A stretch of DNA of 64,000 nucleotides, from contig NZ_LILC01000019.1 in NCBI RefSeq assembly GCF_001274935.1, positions 186,001 to 250,000 of the forward strand, given 5' to 3'. This stretch comes from Priestia koreensis (GTDB taxonomy: Bacteria > Bacillota > Bacilli > Bacillales > Bacillaceae_H). Shown piece by piece: positions 27,094 through 36,561 of the stretch (position 1 is its first letter; every line of letters begins with the position of its first letter). The notes below the pieces were generated by a model. That model did not search any database. It worked only from the letters and a program-made list of their open reading frames with translations, and was not told the origin of the DNA. The translations under genes were made by a program, and so were the position numbers.

Positions 27094-28260
27094 ATGAAGC
27101 GATTTTTACCATTTGTAATTGTAGCTGCCCTTTTGTTTCCGACCTTTTCACACCCTGTTTCGGCAGCGGAAGGTCAATCTGCAGAGTTAGCTACAAAAGC
27201 ACGATCAGCAGTTTTAATTGAACGAGATACGGGAGCAGTTTTATTCGAGAAAAATAGCCAACAGCCGTTACCGCCTGCAAGCATGACCAAAATTATGACG
27301 ATGATCTTAATTATGGACGCGCTTGATAAAGGAAAGATTACGTTGAATGAAAAAGTACGTGCAAGCGAATATGCAGCTTCTATGGGAGGTTCACAAATCT
27401 TTTTAGAGCCTGGAGAAGAAATGACCGTTAACGATATGCTAAAAGGAATTGCGATCGGTTCTGGCAATGACGCATCTGTTGCGATGGCTGAGCATCTCGC
27501 TGGATCTGAAAAAGCGTTCGTTACAATGATGAACAAAAAAGCAAAACAATTAGGATTAAAGAACACGCATTTTGCCAATCCAACAGGCTTACCTGTAAAA
27601 GATCATTACAGCACGGCTTATGACATGGCAATGATGGCAAAAGAGCTTTTGAAATACGATAAAATCACCAACTACACAGGGAAATACGAAGATTATCTTC
27701 GTCAAAATACCGATAAAAAATTCTGGCTTGTGAATACGAACCGATTAGTGAAGTTTTATCAAGGTGTTGACGGGGTGAAAACAGGCTTCACGGGTGAAGC
27801 CAAGTACTGCTTAACAGCCACAGCAAAAAAAGGAAACATGCGTGTCATTGCGGTTGTGTTTGGAGCAGAAACGCCGAAAGAGCGCAATACTCAAGTTACT
27901 CAAATGTTGGATTACGCGTTCAATCAATATCAAACAACGCCTCTTTATAAGCGCAATGCACTGATTGTAAAAGCAAGCGTAAGCAAAGGCGATCAAAAGA
28001 AAGTAAATGTGGTGACATCAGAGCCCATTTCGATTTTAACGAAAAAAGGTGCGTCGACAAAAGACGTGACAACAGAAGTGAAAATGAATCAGGACCTGAA
28101 AGCGCCTCTTCAAAAGGGCGAAGAAGTCGGAATGCTGATTATTAAGAAAAAAGGGCAAGTTGTCAGTCAATCTCCGCTTGTGTCACAAGGAAATGTGAAA
28201 GAAGCGTCGTGGTGGCATTTGTTCAAACGGACAATGGGTATGTTCAATCACTCGTCTTAA
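27094..28260 (+). CDS. dacF: D-alanyl-D-alanine carboxypeptidase DacF
   Basis: A 388-residue class A-type low-mass penicillin-binding protein. It has a signal peptide (cleavage likely after Val-Ser-Ala24), Ser63-x-x-Lys66, Ser123-Gly-Asn125 and Lys229-Thr-Gly231, followed by a C-terminal beta domain. DacF trims pentapeptide stems from the forespore side and, with DacB, sets the cortex cross-linking gradient. The start at 27094 lies nine bases after GGAGG; a longer frame would overlap the DUF421 gene and the promoter. First gene of the spoIIA operon. Confidence 0.95.
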   Translation: MKRFLPFVIVAALLFPTFSHPVSAAEGQSAELATKARSAVLIERDTGAVLFEKNSQQPLPPASMTKIMTMILIMDALDKGKITLNEKVRASEYAASMGGSQIFLEPGEEMTVNDMLKGIAIGSGNDASVAMAEHLAGSEKAFVTMMNKKAKQLGLKNTHFANPTGLPVKDHYSTAYDMAMMAKELLKYDKITNYTGKYEDYLRQNTDKKFWLVNTNRLVKFYQGVDGVKTGFTGEAKYCLTATAKKGNMRVIAVVFGAETPKERNTQVTQMLDYAFNQYQTTPLYKRNALIVKASVSKGDQKKVNVVTSEPISILTKKGASTKDVTTEVKMNQDLKAPLQKGEEVGMLIIKKKGQVVSQSPLVSQGNVKEASWWHLFKRTMGMFNHSS

Positions 28261-28273
28261 TAACCACTAATTT

Positions 28274-28280
28274 TGACGAA
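28274..28280 (+). promoter_or_regulatory. Spo0A box upstream of spoIIAA
   Basis: TGACGAA within TTTTGACGAAAT matches the 0A box TGnCGAA, about 23 bases upstream of the sigma-H -35. In B. subtilis Spo0A~P activates spoIIA from such sites. Confidence 0.6.
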
Positions 28281-28302
28281 ATAATTCTAGTTTTGTCATA
28301 TA

Positions 28303-28332
28303 GAAGGATAATCACCTTCACCTAGCGAAACA
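28303..28332 (+). promoter_or_regulatory. Sigma-H promoter of spoIIAA-spoIIAB-sigF
   Basis: GAAGGATAA (28303-28311) fits the sigma-H -35 RnAGGAwww; after 12 bases, AGCGAAACA (28324-28332) fits the -10 RnnGAATww with one mismatch. Thus spoIIA can be read from its own stationary-phase promoter as well as from dacF. Confidence 0.7.
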
Positions 28333-28367
28333 CACATTATACGATTGAATACAGGGAGGTAAGTGGA

Positions 28368-28718
28368 TTGAGTCTTTCTGTTAAGCTTGAAGTTAAACAA
28401 GGTGTGTTATTAGCAAGATTAGGTGGAGAGTTAGATCATCACACAGCAGATTACTTACGAAAAGAAATTACGGCCGTTTTGGAAAAAGAATGGGTTCAAC
28501 ATATGGTGTTAAATTTGGAACATCTGACGTTTATGGACAGCTCAGGTCTTGGAGTTATTTTAGGTCGATACAAGCAAATCAAAAATAGTGGTGGCGAAAT
28601 GGTCGTTTGTTCGATTCCAATTGCTATTCAGCGACTATTTGATATGTCAGGTCTCTTTAAAATTATTGGGTTAGAGCAGGACGAGTCACACGCACTCGAA
28701 AAGTTGGGGGTGGCATAA
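28368..28718 (+). CDS. spoIIAA: Anti-sigma-F factor antagonist SpoIIAA
   Basis: A 116-residue STAS-domain protein. Ser58 in F-M-D-S-S-G-L-G is the site phosphorylated by SpoIIAB and dephosphorylated by SpoIIE in B. subtilis, with the same number. The start is TTG at 28368, eight bases after GGGAGG. Unphosphorylated SpoIIAA releases sigma-F from SpoIIAB after septation. Its stop overlaps the spoIIAB start (TAATG). Confidence 0.96.
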   Translation: MSLSVKLEVKQGVLLARLGGELDHHTADYLRKEITAVLEKEWVQHMVLNLEHLTFMDSSGLGVILGRYKQIKNSGGEMVVCSIPIAIQRLFDMSGLFKIIGLEQDESHALEKLGVA

Positions 28719-29161
28719 TGAAAAATGAAATGCACATCCAATTTTCGTCGCTTAGTCAAAATGAGTCGTTTGCTCGTGTCACCGTAGCGGCATTTGTTGC
28801 TCAATTAGATCCAACTATGGATGAACTTACTGAAATTAAAACGGTTGTATCAGAAGCCGTAACGAACGCCATCATTCACGGATATGAAAACAGTCCGGAT
28901 GGCATGGTGTATATCTCGGCGTATTTAACAGATGAAGGCGTCGTGGAGATTTTGATTAAAGATCTTGGAGTAGGAATTGAAGATGTCGAAGAGGCAAAGC
29001 AGCCTTTATTTACAACCAAGCCTGATTTAGAACGATCAGGAATGGGCTTTACAATTATGGAGAATTTCATGGACGAATGTCACATTGAATCTTCCGTTGC
29101 AACGGGAACGACACTGCACTTAAAAAAGCACTTATCAAAAAGCAAAGCTTTGTGCAATTAA
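28718..29161 (+). CDS. spoIIAB: Anti-sigma-F factor and serine kinase SpoIIAB
   Basis: A 147-residue GHKL ATPase-fold kinase. The N box is [11 protein letters not shown]; the G1 box D-L-G-V-G-I and a G2-like S-G-M-G-F-T-I-M are present. It binds and inhibits sigma-F with ATP and phosphorylates SpoIIAA. Translationally coupled to spoIIAA by a one-base overlap. Confidence 0.96.
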   Translation: MKNEMHIQFSSLSQNESFARVTVAAFVAQLDPTMDELTEIKTVVSEAVTNAIIHGYENSPDGMVYISAYLTDEGVVEILIKDLGVGIEDVEEAKQPLFTTKPDLERSGMGFTIMENFMDECHIESSVATGTTLHLKKHLSKSKALCN

Positions 29162-29173
29162 GGAGATCTGCCG

Positions 29174-29938
29174 ATGGATGTGGAGGTCAAAAATGATAAG
29201 TCGGAAAGTTATCTAAAGGATTTTGAGGTAAAAGCACTTATTAAGCGAAGTCAGCAAGGAGATCAAGGGGCAAGAGATTTAATTGTTGAGAAAAATATGC
29301 GACTCGTTTGGTCTGTCGTACAGCGGTTTTTAAATCGAGGTTATGAACCAGACGACCTGTTTCAAATTGGGAGTATAGGACTTTTAAAGTCGGTCGATAA
29401 ATTTGATTTGTCGTATGACGTGAAATTTTCGACCTATGCGGTCCCAATGATTATTGGAGAAATCCAGCGCTTTATTCGAGATGATGGGACAGTAAAAGTG
29501 AGCAGGTCCCTAAAAGAGATGAGCAACAAAATTCGAAAAGCAAAGGATGAGCTCTCCAAAACGTTAGGCCGTGTTCCTACCATTATTGAAGTAGCAGAAT
29601 TTCTAGACATCACCCCTGAGGAAGTCGTAATGGCTCAGGAAGCGAATCGTGCACCATCCTCAATTCATGAAACGGTGTATGAGAACGACGGTGACCCGAT
29701 CACATTGCTTGATCAAATTGCCGATCAAAATGAAACCAAGTGGTTTGATAAAATGGCGTTGAAAGAAGCAATTGATGGACTTGATGAACGTGAACGCTTA
29801 ATTGTTTACCTAAGATACTACAAAGACCAAACACAATCAGAAGTGGCCTCAAGACTCGGCATCTCACAGGTACAAGTGTCACGGCTCGAGAAAAAAATCT
29901 TAAAGCATATGAAAAGCCAAATGGAAAGTGAAAATTAA
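29174..29938 (+). CDS. sigF: RNA polymerase sporulation sigma factor SigF
   Basis: A 254-residue sigma-70-family factor (SpoIIAC), the first forespore-specific sigma. Region 2 includes D-D-L-F-Q-I-G-S-I-G-L and F-S-T-Y-A-V-P-M-I-I-G-E-I-Q-R-F; region 4 ends with S-E-V-A-S-R-L-G-I-S-Q-V-Q-V-S-R-L-E. AAGGAG precedes the ATG by nine bases. It is the third gene of the spoIIA operon and is held inactive by SpoIIAB until engulfment begins. Confidence 0.96.
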   Translation: MDVEVKNDKSESYLKDFEVKALIKRSQQGDQGARDLIVEKNMRLVWSVVQRFLNRGYEPDDLFQIGSIGLLKSVDKFDLSYDVKFSTYAVPMIIGEIQRFIRDDGTVKVSRSLKEMSNKIRKAKDELSKTLGRVPTIIEVAEFLDITPEEVVMAQEANRAPSSIHETVYENDGDPITLLDQIADQNETKWFDKMALKEAIDGLDERERLIVYLRYYKDQTQSEVASRLGISQVQVSRLEKKILKHMKSQMESEN

Positions 29939-29980
29939 CAAAAAGAGAGCAGATGCAATCGCGTCTGCTCTCTTTTTGTT
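29938..29980 (+). terminator. Terminator of the spoIIA operon
   Basis: AAAAAGAGAGCAGATGC/GCGTCTGCTCTCTTTTT, a long stem with a 4-base loop and U run, immediately after the sigF stop. Confidence 0.9.
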
Positions 29981-30002
29981 AATTAATGGATAAAAGCTGT
30001 CT

Positions 30003-30032
30003 GTATGATCGGTTAGTTGGAAACTCATACTA
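30003..30032 (+). promoter_or_regulatory. Sigma-G promoter of the spoVA operon
   Basis: GTATG (30003-30007), 18-bp spacer, CATACTA (30026-30032), matching the sigma-G consensus GyATR and CATnnTA. It lies 32 bases upstream of spoVAA and fits the late-forespore expression known for spoVA. Confidence 0.8.
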
Positions 30033-30064
30033 ATCAGAAAGGAAAAGAGTAAGGTGTGATCACG

Positions 30065-30679
30065 ATGCAACCGACCATTTATTTACGAATGCGTCATCGT
30101 ATTCGAGCACGTTCAAACGAGGTCGTAAAGATTGAAAAGCTCGTCATGCTTGTAGGGGAGGACGCGCTGGTAACATCGATTGCCTCTAAGGACATTTATC
30201 AAATCACTCCGAGCGACAAAAACATTGTCATTATTGATGTGATGAATGTTATTCAAACGATTCACCAACACTACCCGGATGTGGACGTTCAAACGATTGG
30301 TCCTTCCGAGACGATTGTGGAAGTTTTGTTGAAAAAGAGAAACTATTCCCCTTTTTTCTTTGTGCTTGTTTGGCTTCTTTTATTTATTGGGGCAGCGCTC
30401 GCTATTATGAATTTTCACGAAGATGTCAGCATGCAGCAGGTGCATCAAAAGCTTTTTTATATTTTAACGGGTGTAGAAGATGAAAAGCCGCTGCTGCTAC
30501 AAATTCCGTATTCAATTGGTCTCGGAATGGGGATGATCTTGTTCTTTAATCACTTATTTCGGAAACGTATTAACGAAGAGCCAAGTCCATTAGAAGTGGA
30601 AATGTTCAATTATCAGCAGGATTTAGATCAGTACGTCATCAGGCACGAAAGTCAAGAAAAGGTAGAGAAAAAACCATGA
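30065..30679 (+). CDS. spoVAA: Stage V sporulation protein AA
   Basis: A 204-residue protein: N-terminal soluble domain, a transmembrane segment near 95-118 and a second near 146-166. The start at ATG 30065 aligns with the B. subtilis N-terminus (I-x-L-R-x-R-H-R); an in-frame GTG nine bases upstream is an alternative. SpoVA proteins form the inner spore membrane complex that imports dipicolinic acid in sporulation and releases it in germination. Overlaps spoVAB by ATGA. Confidence 0.93.
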   Translation: MQPTIYLRMRHRIRARSNEVVKIEKLVMLVGEDALVTSIASKDIYQITPSDKNIVIIDVMNVIQTIHQHYPDVDVQTIGPSETIVEVLLKKRNYSPFFFVLVWLLLFIGAALAIMNFHEDVSMQQVHQKLFYILTGVEDEKPLLLQIPYSIGLGMGMILFFNHLFRKRINEEPSPLEVEMFNYQQDLDQYVIRHESQEKVEKKP

Positions 30680-31098
30680 CGATCCGTGTGGTATTGACTG
30701 TTTTTATTGGGATGGCAGGGGGATTAGCCGTTGGATCGGGGTTTGTTGCGTTCTTAACGGTTTTAGGCATTATTCCACGCCTAATGCAGCTGACGAAGAC
30801 AATGAAATATATTCGAGGCTATGAGTGGGGAGTAGTAGCAGGAGCAGTAGGCGGAGGGTGGTTTAGCTTGAATCATTACTCGCTTCATCTGCCGCTTTTT
30901 GTTGCTGTTATTGTCGGAACCGGAAGCGGGATGTTCATTGGTATGCTCGCTGCGGGCTTGACAGAGGTGTTAAATGTTCTCCCTATTATGGCAAAGCGAA
31001 TCGGGATTGACGAAAAGATTGTCATCCTCTTAATGGCCATTGTCCTTGGAAAGGTAATGGGATCACTGTTTCACTGGATTTACTTTGTTGAATTATAA
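30676..31098 (+). CDS. spoVAB: Stage V sporulation protein AB
   Basis: A 140-residue, very hydrophobic protein with about four or five transmembrane segments and Gly-rich loops (G-G-L-A-V-G-S-G). It is a membrane component of the SpoVA complex, with no catalytic motif visible. Starts inside the spoVAA stop codon (ATGA), so translation is coupled. Confidence 0.92.
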   Translation: MTIRVVLTVFIGMAGGLAVGSGFVAFLTVLGIIPRLMQLTKTMKYIRGYEWGVVAGAVGGGWFSLNHYSLHLPLFVAVIVGTGSGMFIGMLAAGLTEVLNVLPIMAKRIGIDEKIVILLMAIVLGKVMGSLFHWIYFVEL

Positions 31099-31113
31099 AA
31101 GGAGGCTCTTACT

Positions 31114-31581
31114 ATGGATCAATCATCAAATCAGCAAAAGCTAAAGGATGACTATCAAAAAAACATCAAAAAATTTCAGCCACCAACTCCTTATGTGACA
31201 AATTGCTTAAAAGCTTTTTTAGTCGGTGGATTTATTTGTGCACTAGGTCAAGCCATTGAAAACTTCTATTTAGCATACTTTAATTTTACGGAACAAACGG
31301 TAGGAAACCCAACCGTTGCAACGCTTATCTTATTGTCGGCTTTACTAACAGGGTTTGGTGTGTATGATCGAATCGGTCAATTTGCCGGGGCGGGATCAGC
31401 GGTTCCTGTTACAGGGTTTGCAAACTCGATCACAAGTGCAGCGCTCGAGCATAAAAGTGAAGGAATTGTATTAGGAATTGCAACGAACATGTTTAAGTTA
31501 GCGGGAAATGTCATCGTATTTGGAGCCTTATCAGCTTACGTGGTGGGTATTATCCGCTATGTGATTAGTCAGTTACTCTAG
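31114..31581 (+). CDS. spoVAC: Stage V sporulation protein AC
   Basis: A 155-residue integral membrane protein with a polar N-terminal 30 residues and three or four hydrophobic segments, including G-A-G-S-A-V-P-V-T-G-F-A-N, the motif shared with SpoVAEb. B. subtilis SpoVAC behaves as a mechanosensitive-type channel component for DPA release. AAAGGAGG precedes the ATG. Confidence 0.94.
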   Translation: MDQSSNQQKLKDDYQKNIKKFQPPTPYVTNCLKAFLVGGFICALGQAIENFYLAYFNFTEQTVGNPTVATLILLSALLTGFGVYDRIGQFAGAGSAVPVTGFANSITSAALEHKSEGIVLGIATNMFKLAGNVIVFGALSAYVVGIIRYVISQLL

Positions 31582-31602
31582 TGTTCAAGGAGGTTTTGGA
31601 GA

Positions 31603-32607
31603 ATGAAATTAGTTGGAAAACAATCATGGGTATTTGAAAACGAGATTTATATCAATTCGACGGGCACGTCTGTAGGACCAAAAGAAGCAGACGGTCCCCT
31701 TGCTGGAAGCTTCGATGAGATTCATGACGATCTTCATTGCGGAGAAGATAATTGGGAATTAGCAGAACGACGACTCATGAACGAATCGGTCAATACGTGC
31801 TTGCAAAAGGCAAACCTCACGTATGACGATATTAACATTTTTCTAGCAGGAGATTTATTGAACCAAAACGTGACGGCAAACTATGTGGCACGACATCACC
31901 GAATTCCTTTTTTGTGTATGTTTGGAGCATGTTCGACGTCGATGGAAACGCTAGCTGTTGGAGCGGCTCTTGTGGACGGAGGATTTGCTCATCGGATCAT
32001 CGCCGCAACAAGCAGTCATAACGCCACTGCCGAGCGCCAGTTTCGCTATCCGACAGAGTATGGGGGACAAAAACCTAATAGTGCGACATCCACGATCACA
32101 GGCGCAGGAGCAGCCCTCGTTTCAAAGGAGAAAGGACTCGTACGAATTAAAAGTGCGACCATTGGCCGAGTAACGGACTATGGGATTAAAAATCCATTTG
32201 ACATGGGTTCTGCAATGGCCCCTGCGGCGGCAGATACAATTAAACAGCATTTTATCGATATGAACACATCACCAAGTGACTATGACTTAATTGTTACAGG
32301 CGATTTATCAGGTGTTGGCAGTCCCGTAATGAAACAACTCTTAAAAGACGAAGGTTACGATTTATCGGATGTACACAATGACTGCGGACTTATGATTTAT
32401 CGTCCAGATCAAAACGTATTTGCAGGAGGAAGTGGATGTGGCTGCTCAGCTGTTGTTACATATGGCCACATCTTAAACGAAATGAAAAACGGCTCCTTAA
32501 AGCGCGTACTTGTCGTGGCAACTGGAGCACTTTTAAGCCCAACGATGATTCAACAGAAGGAATCCATTCCAACCATTGCGCATGGCGTAGTAATGGAAGC
32601 ATTGTAG
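31603..32607 (+). CDS. spoVAD: Stage V sporulation protein AD
   Basis: A 334-residue soluble protein with a thiolase/KAS-like fold; G-A-C-S-T-S-M-E-T occupies the position of the thiolase nucleophile segment. In B. subtilis SpoVAD binds dipicolinic acid and does not act as a condensing enzyme. AAGGAGG lies upstream. Followed after 14 bases by spoVAEb. Confidence 0.95.
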   Translation: MKLVGKQSWVFENEIYINSTGTSVGPKEADGPLAGSFDEIHDDLHCGEDNWELAERRLMNESVNTCLQKANLTYDDINIFLAGDLLNQNVTANYVARHHRIPFLCMFGACSTSMETLAVGAALVDGGFAHRIIAATSSHNATAERQFRYPTEYGGQKPNSATSTITGAGAALVSKEKGLVRIKSATIGRVTDYGIKNPFDMGSAMAPAAADTIKQHFIDMNTSPSDYDLIVTGDLSGVGSPVMKQLLKDEGYDLSDVHNDCGLMIYRPDQNVFAGGSGCGCSAVVTYGHILNEMKNGSLKRVLVVATGALLSPTMIQQKESIPTIAHGVVMEAL

Positions 32608-32621
32608 AAAGGAAGAGGATG

Positions 32622-32972
32622 ATGGAGTATATTATTGCTTTTGTTGTAGGGGGTGCGATTTGTATCATTGGACAATTGTTGTTCGATCTTACAAATCTAA
32701 CACCCGCACATGTTATGAGTTTGTTTGTCGTAGCAGGGGCTGTTTTAGATGGTTTTGGTATTTACGATAAGTTTATTGAATTTGCGGGGGCCGGGGCAAC
32801 GGTTCCGATCACAAGCTTTGGACATTCCCTTTTACACGGAGCGATGCGACAGGCAGACGAGCACGGATTTATTGGGATTGCGATGGGGATTTTCGAATTG
32901 ACGTCTGCCGGTATTTCCTCTGCGATATTGTTTGGTTTTATCGTGGCTCTTATTTTTAAGCCGAAAGGATAG
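32622..32972 (+). CDS. spoVAEb: Stage V sporulation protein AEb
   Basis: A 116-residue membrane protein with three or four transmembrane segments and [13 protein letters not shown], paralogous to SpoVAC. The start at 32622 fits the ribosome site AAAGGAAG and the B. subtilis length; the ATG at 32619 is too close and the long upstream frame overlaps spoVAD. With SpoVAC it is thought to form the DPA channel. Confidence 0.93.
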   Translation: MEYIIAFVVGGAICIIGQLLFDLTNLTPAHVMSLFVVAGAVLDGFGIYDKFIEFAGAGATVPITSFGHSLLHGAMRQADEHGFIGIAMGIFELTSAGISSAILFGFIVALIFKPKG

Positions 32973-32976
32973 AAAC

Positions 32977-33546
32977 ATGATGCGAAGAAGGGTCATCTTG
33001 GTAACCGATGGAGACGAATATGCTCAGCGAACGCTCGAGCATATTGCTAGAAAAATGGGAGGTCGTTGCATTTCTCAGTCACAGGGAAATCCAACACATT
33101 TATCCGGTATGCAAATGGTTCAGTACATTTTACAGACCCCTTATGATCCTGTGTTTGTGATGTTTGATGACTGTGGATTTATTGGAGAGGGTCCTGGCGA
33201 ACGAGCGATGAAAGTGGTAGCTACTCACAAACAAATTGAGGTATTGGGTGCAATAGCAGTAGCCTCTAATACACATCAAAATGAATGGACAAGGGTCGAT
33301 GTGTCCGTAGATCGATTCGGAATGCTAACCGGAAGCGGCGTTGACAAAAATGGAATTGAAGAGTTTGAAAGTAATCGTATTAATGGTGATACGGTTTACA
33401 GCTTAGATCAGCTAAATATTCCGATCATCGTCGGAATCGGCGATATTGGAAAAATGGGGCGCTATGATGATTTAGAAGCAGGGTGTCCGATTACCGAGCA
33501 AGCCGTACAAATTATCTTGGAAAGGAGCGGTTTTTATGACATATGA
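32977..33546 (+). CDS. spoVAEa: Stage V sporulation protein AEa
   Basis: A 189-residue soluble protein starting V-I-L-V-T-D-G-D, a Rossmann-like fold typical of SpoVAEa. AAAGGA lies seven bases before ATG 32977. No transmembrane segment is visible, so it would be cytosolic or peripheral on the inner spore membrane. It overlaps spoVAF by 11 bases. Confidence 0.92.
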   Translation: MMRRRVILVTDGDEYAQRTLEHIARKMGGRCISQSQGNPTHLSGMQMVQYILQTPYDPVFVMFDDCGFIGEGPGERAMKVVATHKQIEVLGAIAVASNTHQNEWTRVDVSVDRFGMLTGSGVDKNGIEEFESNRINGDTVYSLDQLNIPIIVGIGDIGKMGRYDDLEAGCPITEQAVQIILERSGFYDI

Positions 33547-35011
33547 ATCCTATGATCAAACGCCTATTTTTAAGCGAGTGGATGATAATGATGAGTGGTT
33601 TAAAAAGAATGCGAGTATGATTACGAGCTTCGATGTGGGCGTTCGTAAGCTTAAAATTTTAGATCGTGCTGTACATCTATACTATGTTACGGGTCTATGT
33701 GACAGCGCCTATATTATCAAGGTCGTCGAACAGCTCGTTGAGATTAACGATAACGAACGTGAAAAAGCGAAAGCGCGTGAGATTATTGAAAATCGATTAA
33801 TTCATCAGCAGGTAAATCCGATTAAAACGTTAGAAAAGGCACGAGATACGTTCTTATCTGGACTCATCGTAGTACTTATTGATGGAGAGGAAATCGGGTA
33901 TGAAATTGATGTGCGTTCCTATCCAGGAAGACAGCCGCAAGAAGCAGACACTGAAAAGGTAATCCGTGGAGCGCGAGACGGGTATACGGAAAATATCATC
34001 ATCAATACGGCGTTAACACGTCGACGAATTCGAGATGGTCGTCTTCGCTTCGAAATTATGAAAATTGGTCAACGTTCAAAAATGGACGTTTGTATTGGTT
34101 ATATTAATGGAGTAGCAGATCCAGGACTCGTGAAAATCATCAAACAAGAGCTAGAAGCGATCAATATTGATGGCTTACCAATGGCTGACAAATCGATTGA
34201 GGAATTTTTAATTAAACAAGGATACAATCCGTTCCCTCTTGTTCGCTACACGGAAAGGCCAGATATCGCATCAAGTCATTTGCTAGAGGGACATGTTATT
34301 ATTATTACAGATACCTCACCAAGTGTGATCATTACGCCAACAACTTATTTCCATCATGTTCAGCATGCAGAAGAATATCGTCAATCTGCTGCGGTTGGGA
34401 CATTTGTGCGTTGGATTCGTTTTTTAGGCATTTTAACATCCATTTACCTTCTACCACTATGGCTTCTCTTTGTATTAGAACCATCGCTCCTACCAGAGCG
34501 TCTAGCCTTTATTGGACCAAACGAACATACACACATTCCGACTGTACTGCAGATTTTCTTTGCAGATATCGGAATTGAATTTCTGAGGATGGCCGCCATT
34601 CATACGCCCACCCCATTATCGACCGCAATGGGGTTAATTGCAGCAGCTCTCATCGGACAAATTGCCATTGATGTGGGACTATTTGTTCCTGAAGTTATTT
34701 TGTACGTCGCCATTGCTGCGATTGGATCGTTCGCTACGCCGAGCTATGAGCTGAGCGTAGCAAACAAAATGTCGCGGCTTGCACTCTCTATTTTGGTCGC
34801 ATTGTTCCATATTCCGGGATTTGTAATAGGCGTGACGGTATATATCTTATTCCTAGCGAGTACAAGATCGCTTAATACTCCGTACTTATGGCCGTTCATT
34901 CCATTCAATATGAAAGCACTGTGGCAAATTATTATTCGTACACCGGTTGCAGGTGCGAAAATGCGACCGAGCATTGTCCATCCGTTAGATAAGAAGCGTG
35001 AAGGCGACTAA
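33536..35011 (+). CDS. spoVAF: Stage V sporulation protein AF (GerA A-subunit homologue)
   Basis: A 491-residue protein: an N-terminal cytoplasmic domain to about residue 285, containing the V-D-V-R-x-Y-P-G-R segment, then five or so transmembrane segments to about 455. It is homologous to the A subunit of GerA-type germinant receptors. In B. subtilis SpoVAF works with YqhR (FigP) as an ion channel that amplifies germination; no yqhR is in this window. Last gene of the spoVA operon. Confidence 0.95.
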   Translation: MTYESYDQTPIFKRVDDNDEWFKKNASMITSFDVGVRKLKILDRAVHLYYVTGLCDSAYIIKVVEQLVEINDNEREKAKAREIIENRLIHQQVNPIKTLEKARDTFLSGLIVVLIDGEEIGYEIDVRSYPGRQPQEADTEKVIRGARDGYTENIIINTALTRRRIRDGRLRFEIMKIGQRSKMDVCIGYINGVADPGLVKIIKQELEAINIDGLPMADKSIEEFLIKQGYNPFPLVRYTERPDIASSHLLEGHVIIITDTSPSVIITPTTYFHHVQHAEEYRQSAAVGTFVRWIRFLGILTSIYLLPLWLLFVLEPSLLPERLAFIGPNEHTHIPTVLQIFFADIGIEFLRMAAIHTPTPLSTAMGLIAAALIGQIAIDVGLFVPEVILYVAIAAIGSFATPSYELSVANKMSRLALSILVALFHIPGFVIGVTVYILFLASTRSLNTPYLWPFIPFNMKALWQIIIRTPVAGAKMRPSIVHPLDKKREGD

Positions 35012-35057
35012 TCAAAAGTGTATAGAAGCGAATATTGAAAAAAAGGAACTATTCTAA

Positions 35058-35086
35058 TTGCCAGAAATATTATTCTATGGTAAGGT
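35058..35086 (+). promoter_or_regulatory. Possible promoter of lysA
   Basis: TTGCCA (35058-35063), 17-bp spacer, TAAGGT (35081-35086). If used, the terminator-like hairpin at 35113-35156 would lie in the lysA leader. Confidence 0.4.
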
Positions 35087-35112
35087 TGTTTTTATTAAGT
35101 AAACGGTCACGT

Positions 35113-35156
35113 AAAAAGACAGTTATCACCTCAATGACGGGTGAGCTGTCTTTTTC
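35113..35156 (+). terminator. Terminator between spoVAF and lysA
   Basis: AAAAAGACAG/CTGTCTTTTT stem extended by TCACC/GGTGA, followed by TTTTTC. It ends spoVA read-through or acts as an attenuator of lysA; no lysine riboswitch features were recognised. Confidence 0.75.
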
Positions 35157-35192
35157 TACATAATTTCATACAGTTGGGAATGAGGTAAAGCG

Positions 35193-36515
35193 ATGTTTTT
35201 ACATGGAACAAGCAGAATTAATAATGAAGGACATTTAGAAATTGGTGGTGTCGATACAGTTCACTTAGCAAAACAGTTCGGCACACCGTTGTATGTATAT
35301 GACGTAGCATTAATTCGTCAAAAGGCTCGCCAGTTCAAGGAGACGTTTGAGAAGCATCACGTAAAAGCACAGGTAGCCTATGCAAGCAAAGCGTTCTCAA
35401 GTGTGGCAATGGTTCAGCTCGTTCATGACGAAGGTCTATCATTAGACGTTGTTTCAGGTGGAGAACTATACACGGCGCTTAAAGCCGGATTTCCAAAAGA
35501 AAAAATCCATTTCCATGGTAATAATAAAAGTAAAGCAGAGCTTGAAATGGCTCTACAAGAAAATATCGGCTGTATTGTAGTCGACAACTTTTATGAAATT
35601 GAATTATTAAAAGAAGTTTCCTCACATGCCAAAGGGAAAATTCCCGTTCTGTTACGTTTAACACCTGGGGTAGAAGCACACACACATGACTACATCACGA
35701 CAGGTCAAGAGGATTCAAAATTTGGATTCGGTTTGCAAAATGGCCAGGCTGATGAAGCGATTAAGCGTGTTCGTGAGGATGACCGCTTCCATCTGTTGGG
35801 AATTCACTGCCATATCGGATCGCAGATTTTTGAAACAACCGGATTTGTTATGGCCATTCAAAAGCTGTTCACAAAAATTAAAGAATGGAAAGAGAACATA
35901 GATTTCATTCCGGAAGTCGTTAACTTAGGAGGCGGATTTGGTATTCGTTATACCGAGGAAGACACGCCAATTCCTGTTTCTCAATACGTGGATGTTATTA
36001 TTAATGAAGTAAAGAAGCAGGTTGCACTGATGGATATTCCATTCCCTGAAATCTGGATTGAGCCTGGTCGTTCACTCGTTGGAGATGCCGGTACAACTCT
36101 CTATGAAGTAGGCGCGCGTAAAAGCGTTCCAGACATTCGGGAATATTTGTCTATTGACGGAGGAATGAGCGATAACATTCGTCCGGCGCTTTATCAGGCG
36201 AAATATGAAGCCGTTCTTGCCAACAAGGCTAACGAACCAAACAAAGACGTTGTCTCTATTGCTGGAAAATGCTGTGAGTCGGGAGATATGCTAATTTGGG
36301 ATATCCCACTTCCAGCAGCAAAACCTCATGACTTATTAGCCGTATTTTGTACAGGGGCTTACGGATATGCCATGGCAAGTCATTATAACCGTTTAACGAA
36401 GCCTGCTGTTGTGTTTGTCGAAGATGGCGATGCGCAGTTGGTAATTAAGCGTGAAACGTATGAAGATCTCGTTCGTAACGATTTAAGCTACAAAGTAAAA
36501 GTGAAAAAACCATAA
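35193..36515 (+). CDS. lysA: Diaminopimelate decarboxylase
   Basis: A 440-residue fold-type III PLP enzyme that decarboxylates meso-diaminopimelate to L-lysine. The cofactor Lys66 (Y-A-S-K-A-F), the phosphate-binding G-G-G-F-G, and the active-site G-K-C-C-E-S-G-D segment contributed across the dimer are seen. Synteny with spoVAF and ypuA as in B. subtilis. Confidence 0.96.
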   Translation: MFLHGTSRINNEGHLEIGGVDTVHLAKQFGTPLYVYDVALIRQKARQFKETFEKHHVKAQVAYASKAFSSVAMVQLVHDEGLSLDVVSGGELYTALKAGFPKEKIHFHGNNKSKAELEMALQENIGCIVVDNFYEIELLKEVSSHAKGKIPVLLRLTPGVEAHTHDYITTGQEDSKFGFGLQNGQADEAIKRVREDDRFHLLGIHCHIGSQIFETTGFVMAIQKLFTKIKEWKENIDFIPEVVNLGGGFGIRYTEEDTPIPVSQYVDVIINEVKKQVALMDIPFPEIWIEPGRSLVGDAGTTLYEVGARKSVPDIREYLSIDGGMSDNIRPALYQAKYEAVLANKANEPNKDVVSIAGKCCESGDMLIWDIPLPAAKPHDLLAVFCTGAYGYAMASHYNRLTKPAVVFVEDGDAQLVIKRETYEDLVRNDLSYKVKVKKP

Positions 36516-36561
36516 ATAGAAAAAGGAGCTCTGCGCGATTGCAGAGCTCCTTTTTCTATTT
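36514..36561. terminator. Bidirectional terminator shared by lysA and ypuA
   Basis: A perfect 21-bp stem (AAATAGAAAAAGGAGCTCTGC arm) with a 6-base loop. It overlaps the stop codons of both convergent genes. Confidence 0.92.

Noticed and set aside
27174..27578. 134-codon minus-strand frame inside dacF
   Set aside because: Antisense to conserved DacF motifs, and no recognisable domain; shadow of the coding strand.
35012..35192. Lysine riboswitch upstream of lysA
   Set aside because: The interval is too short and lacks conserved L-box blocks; only a simple terminator-like hairpin is present.
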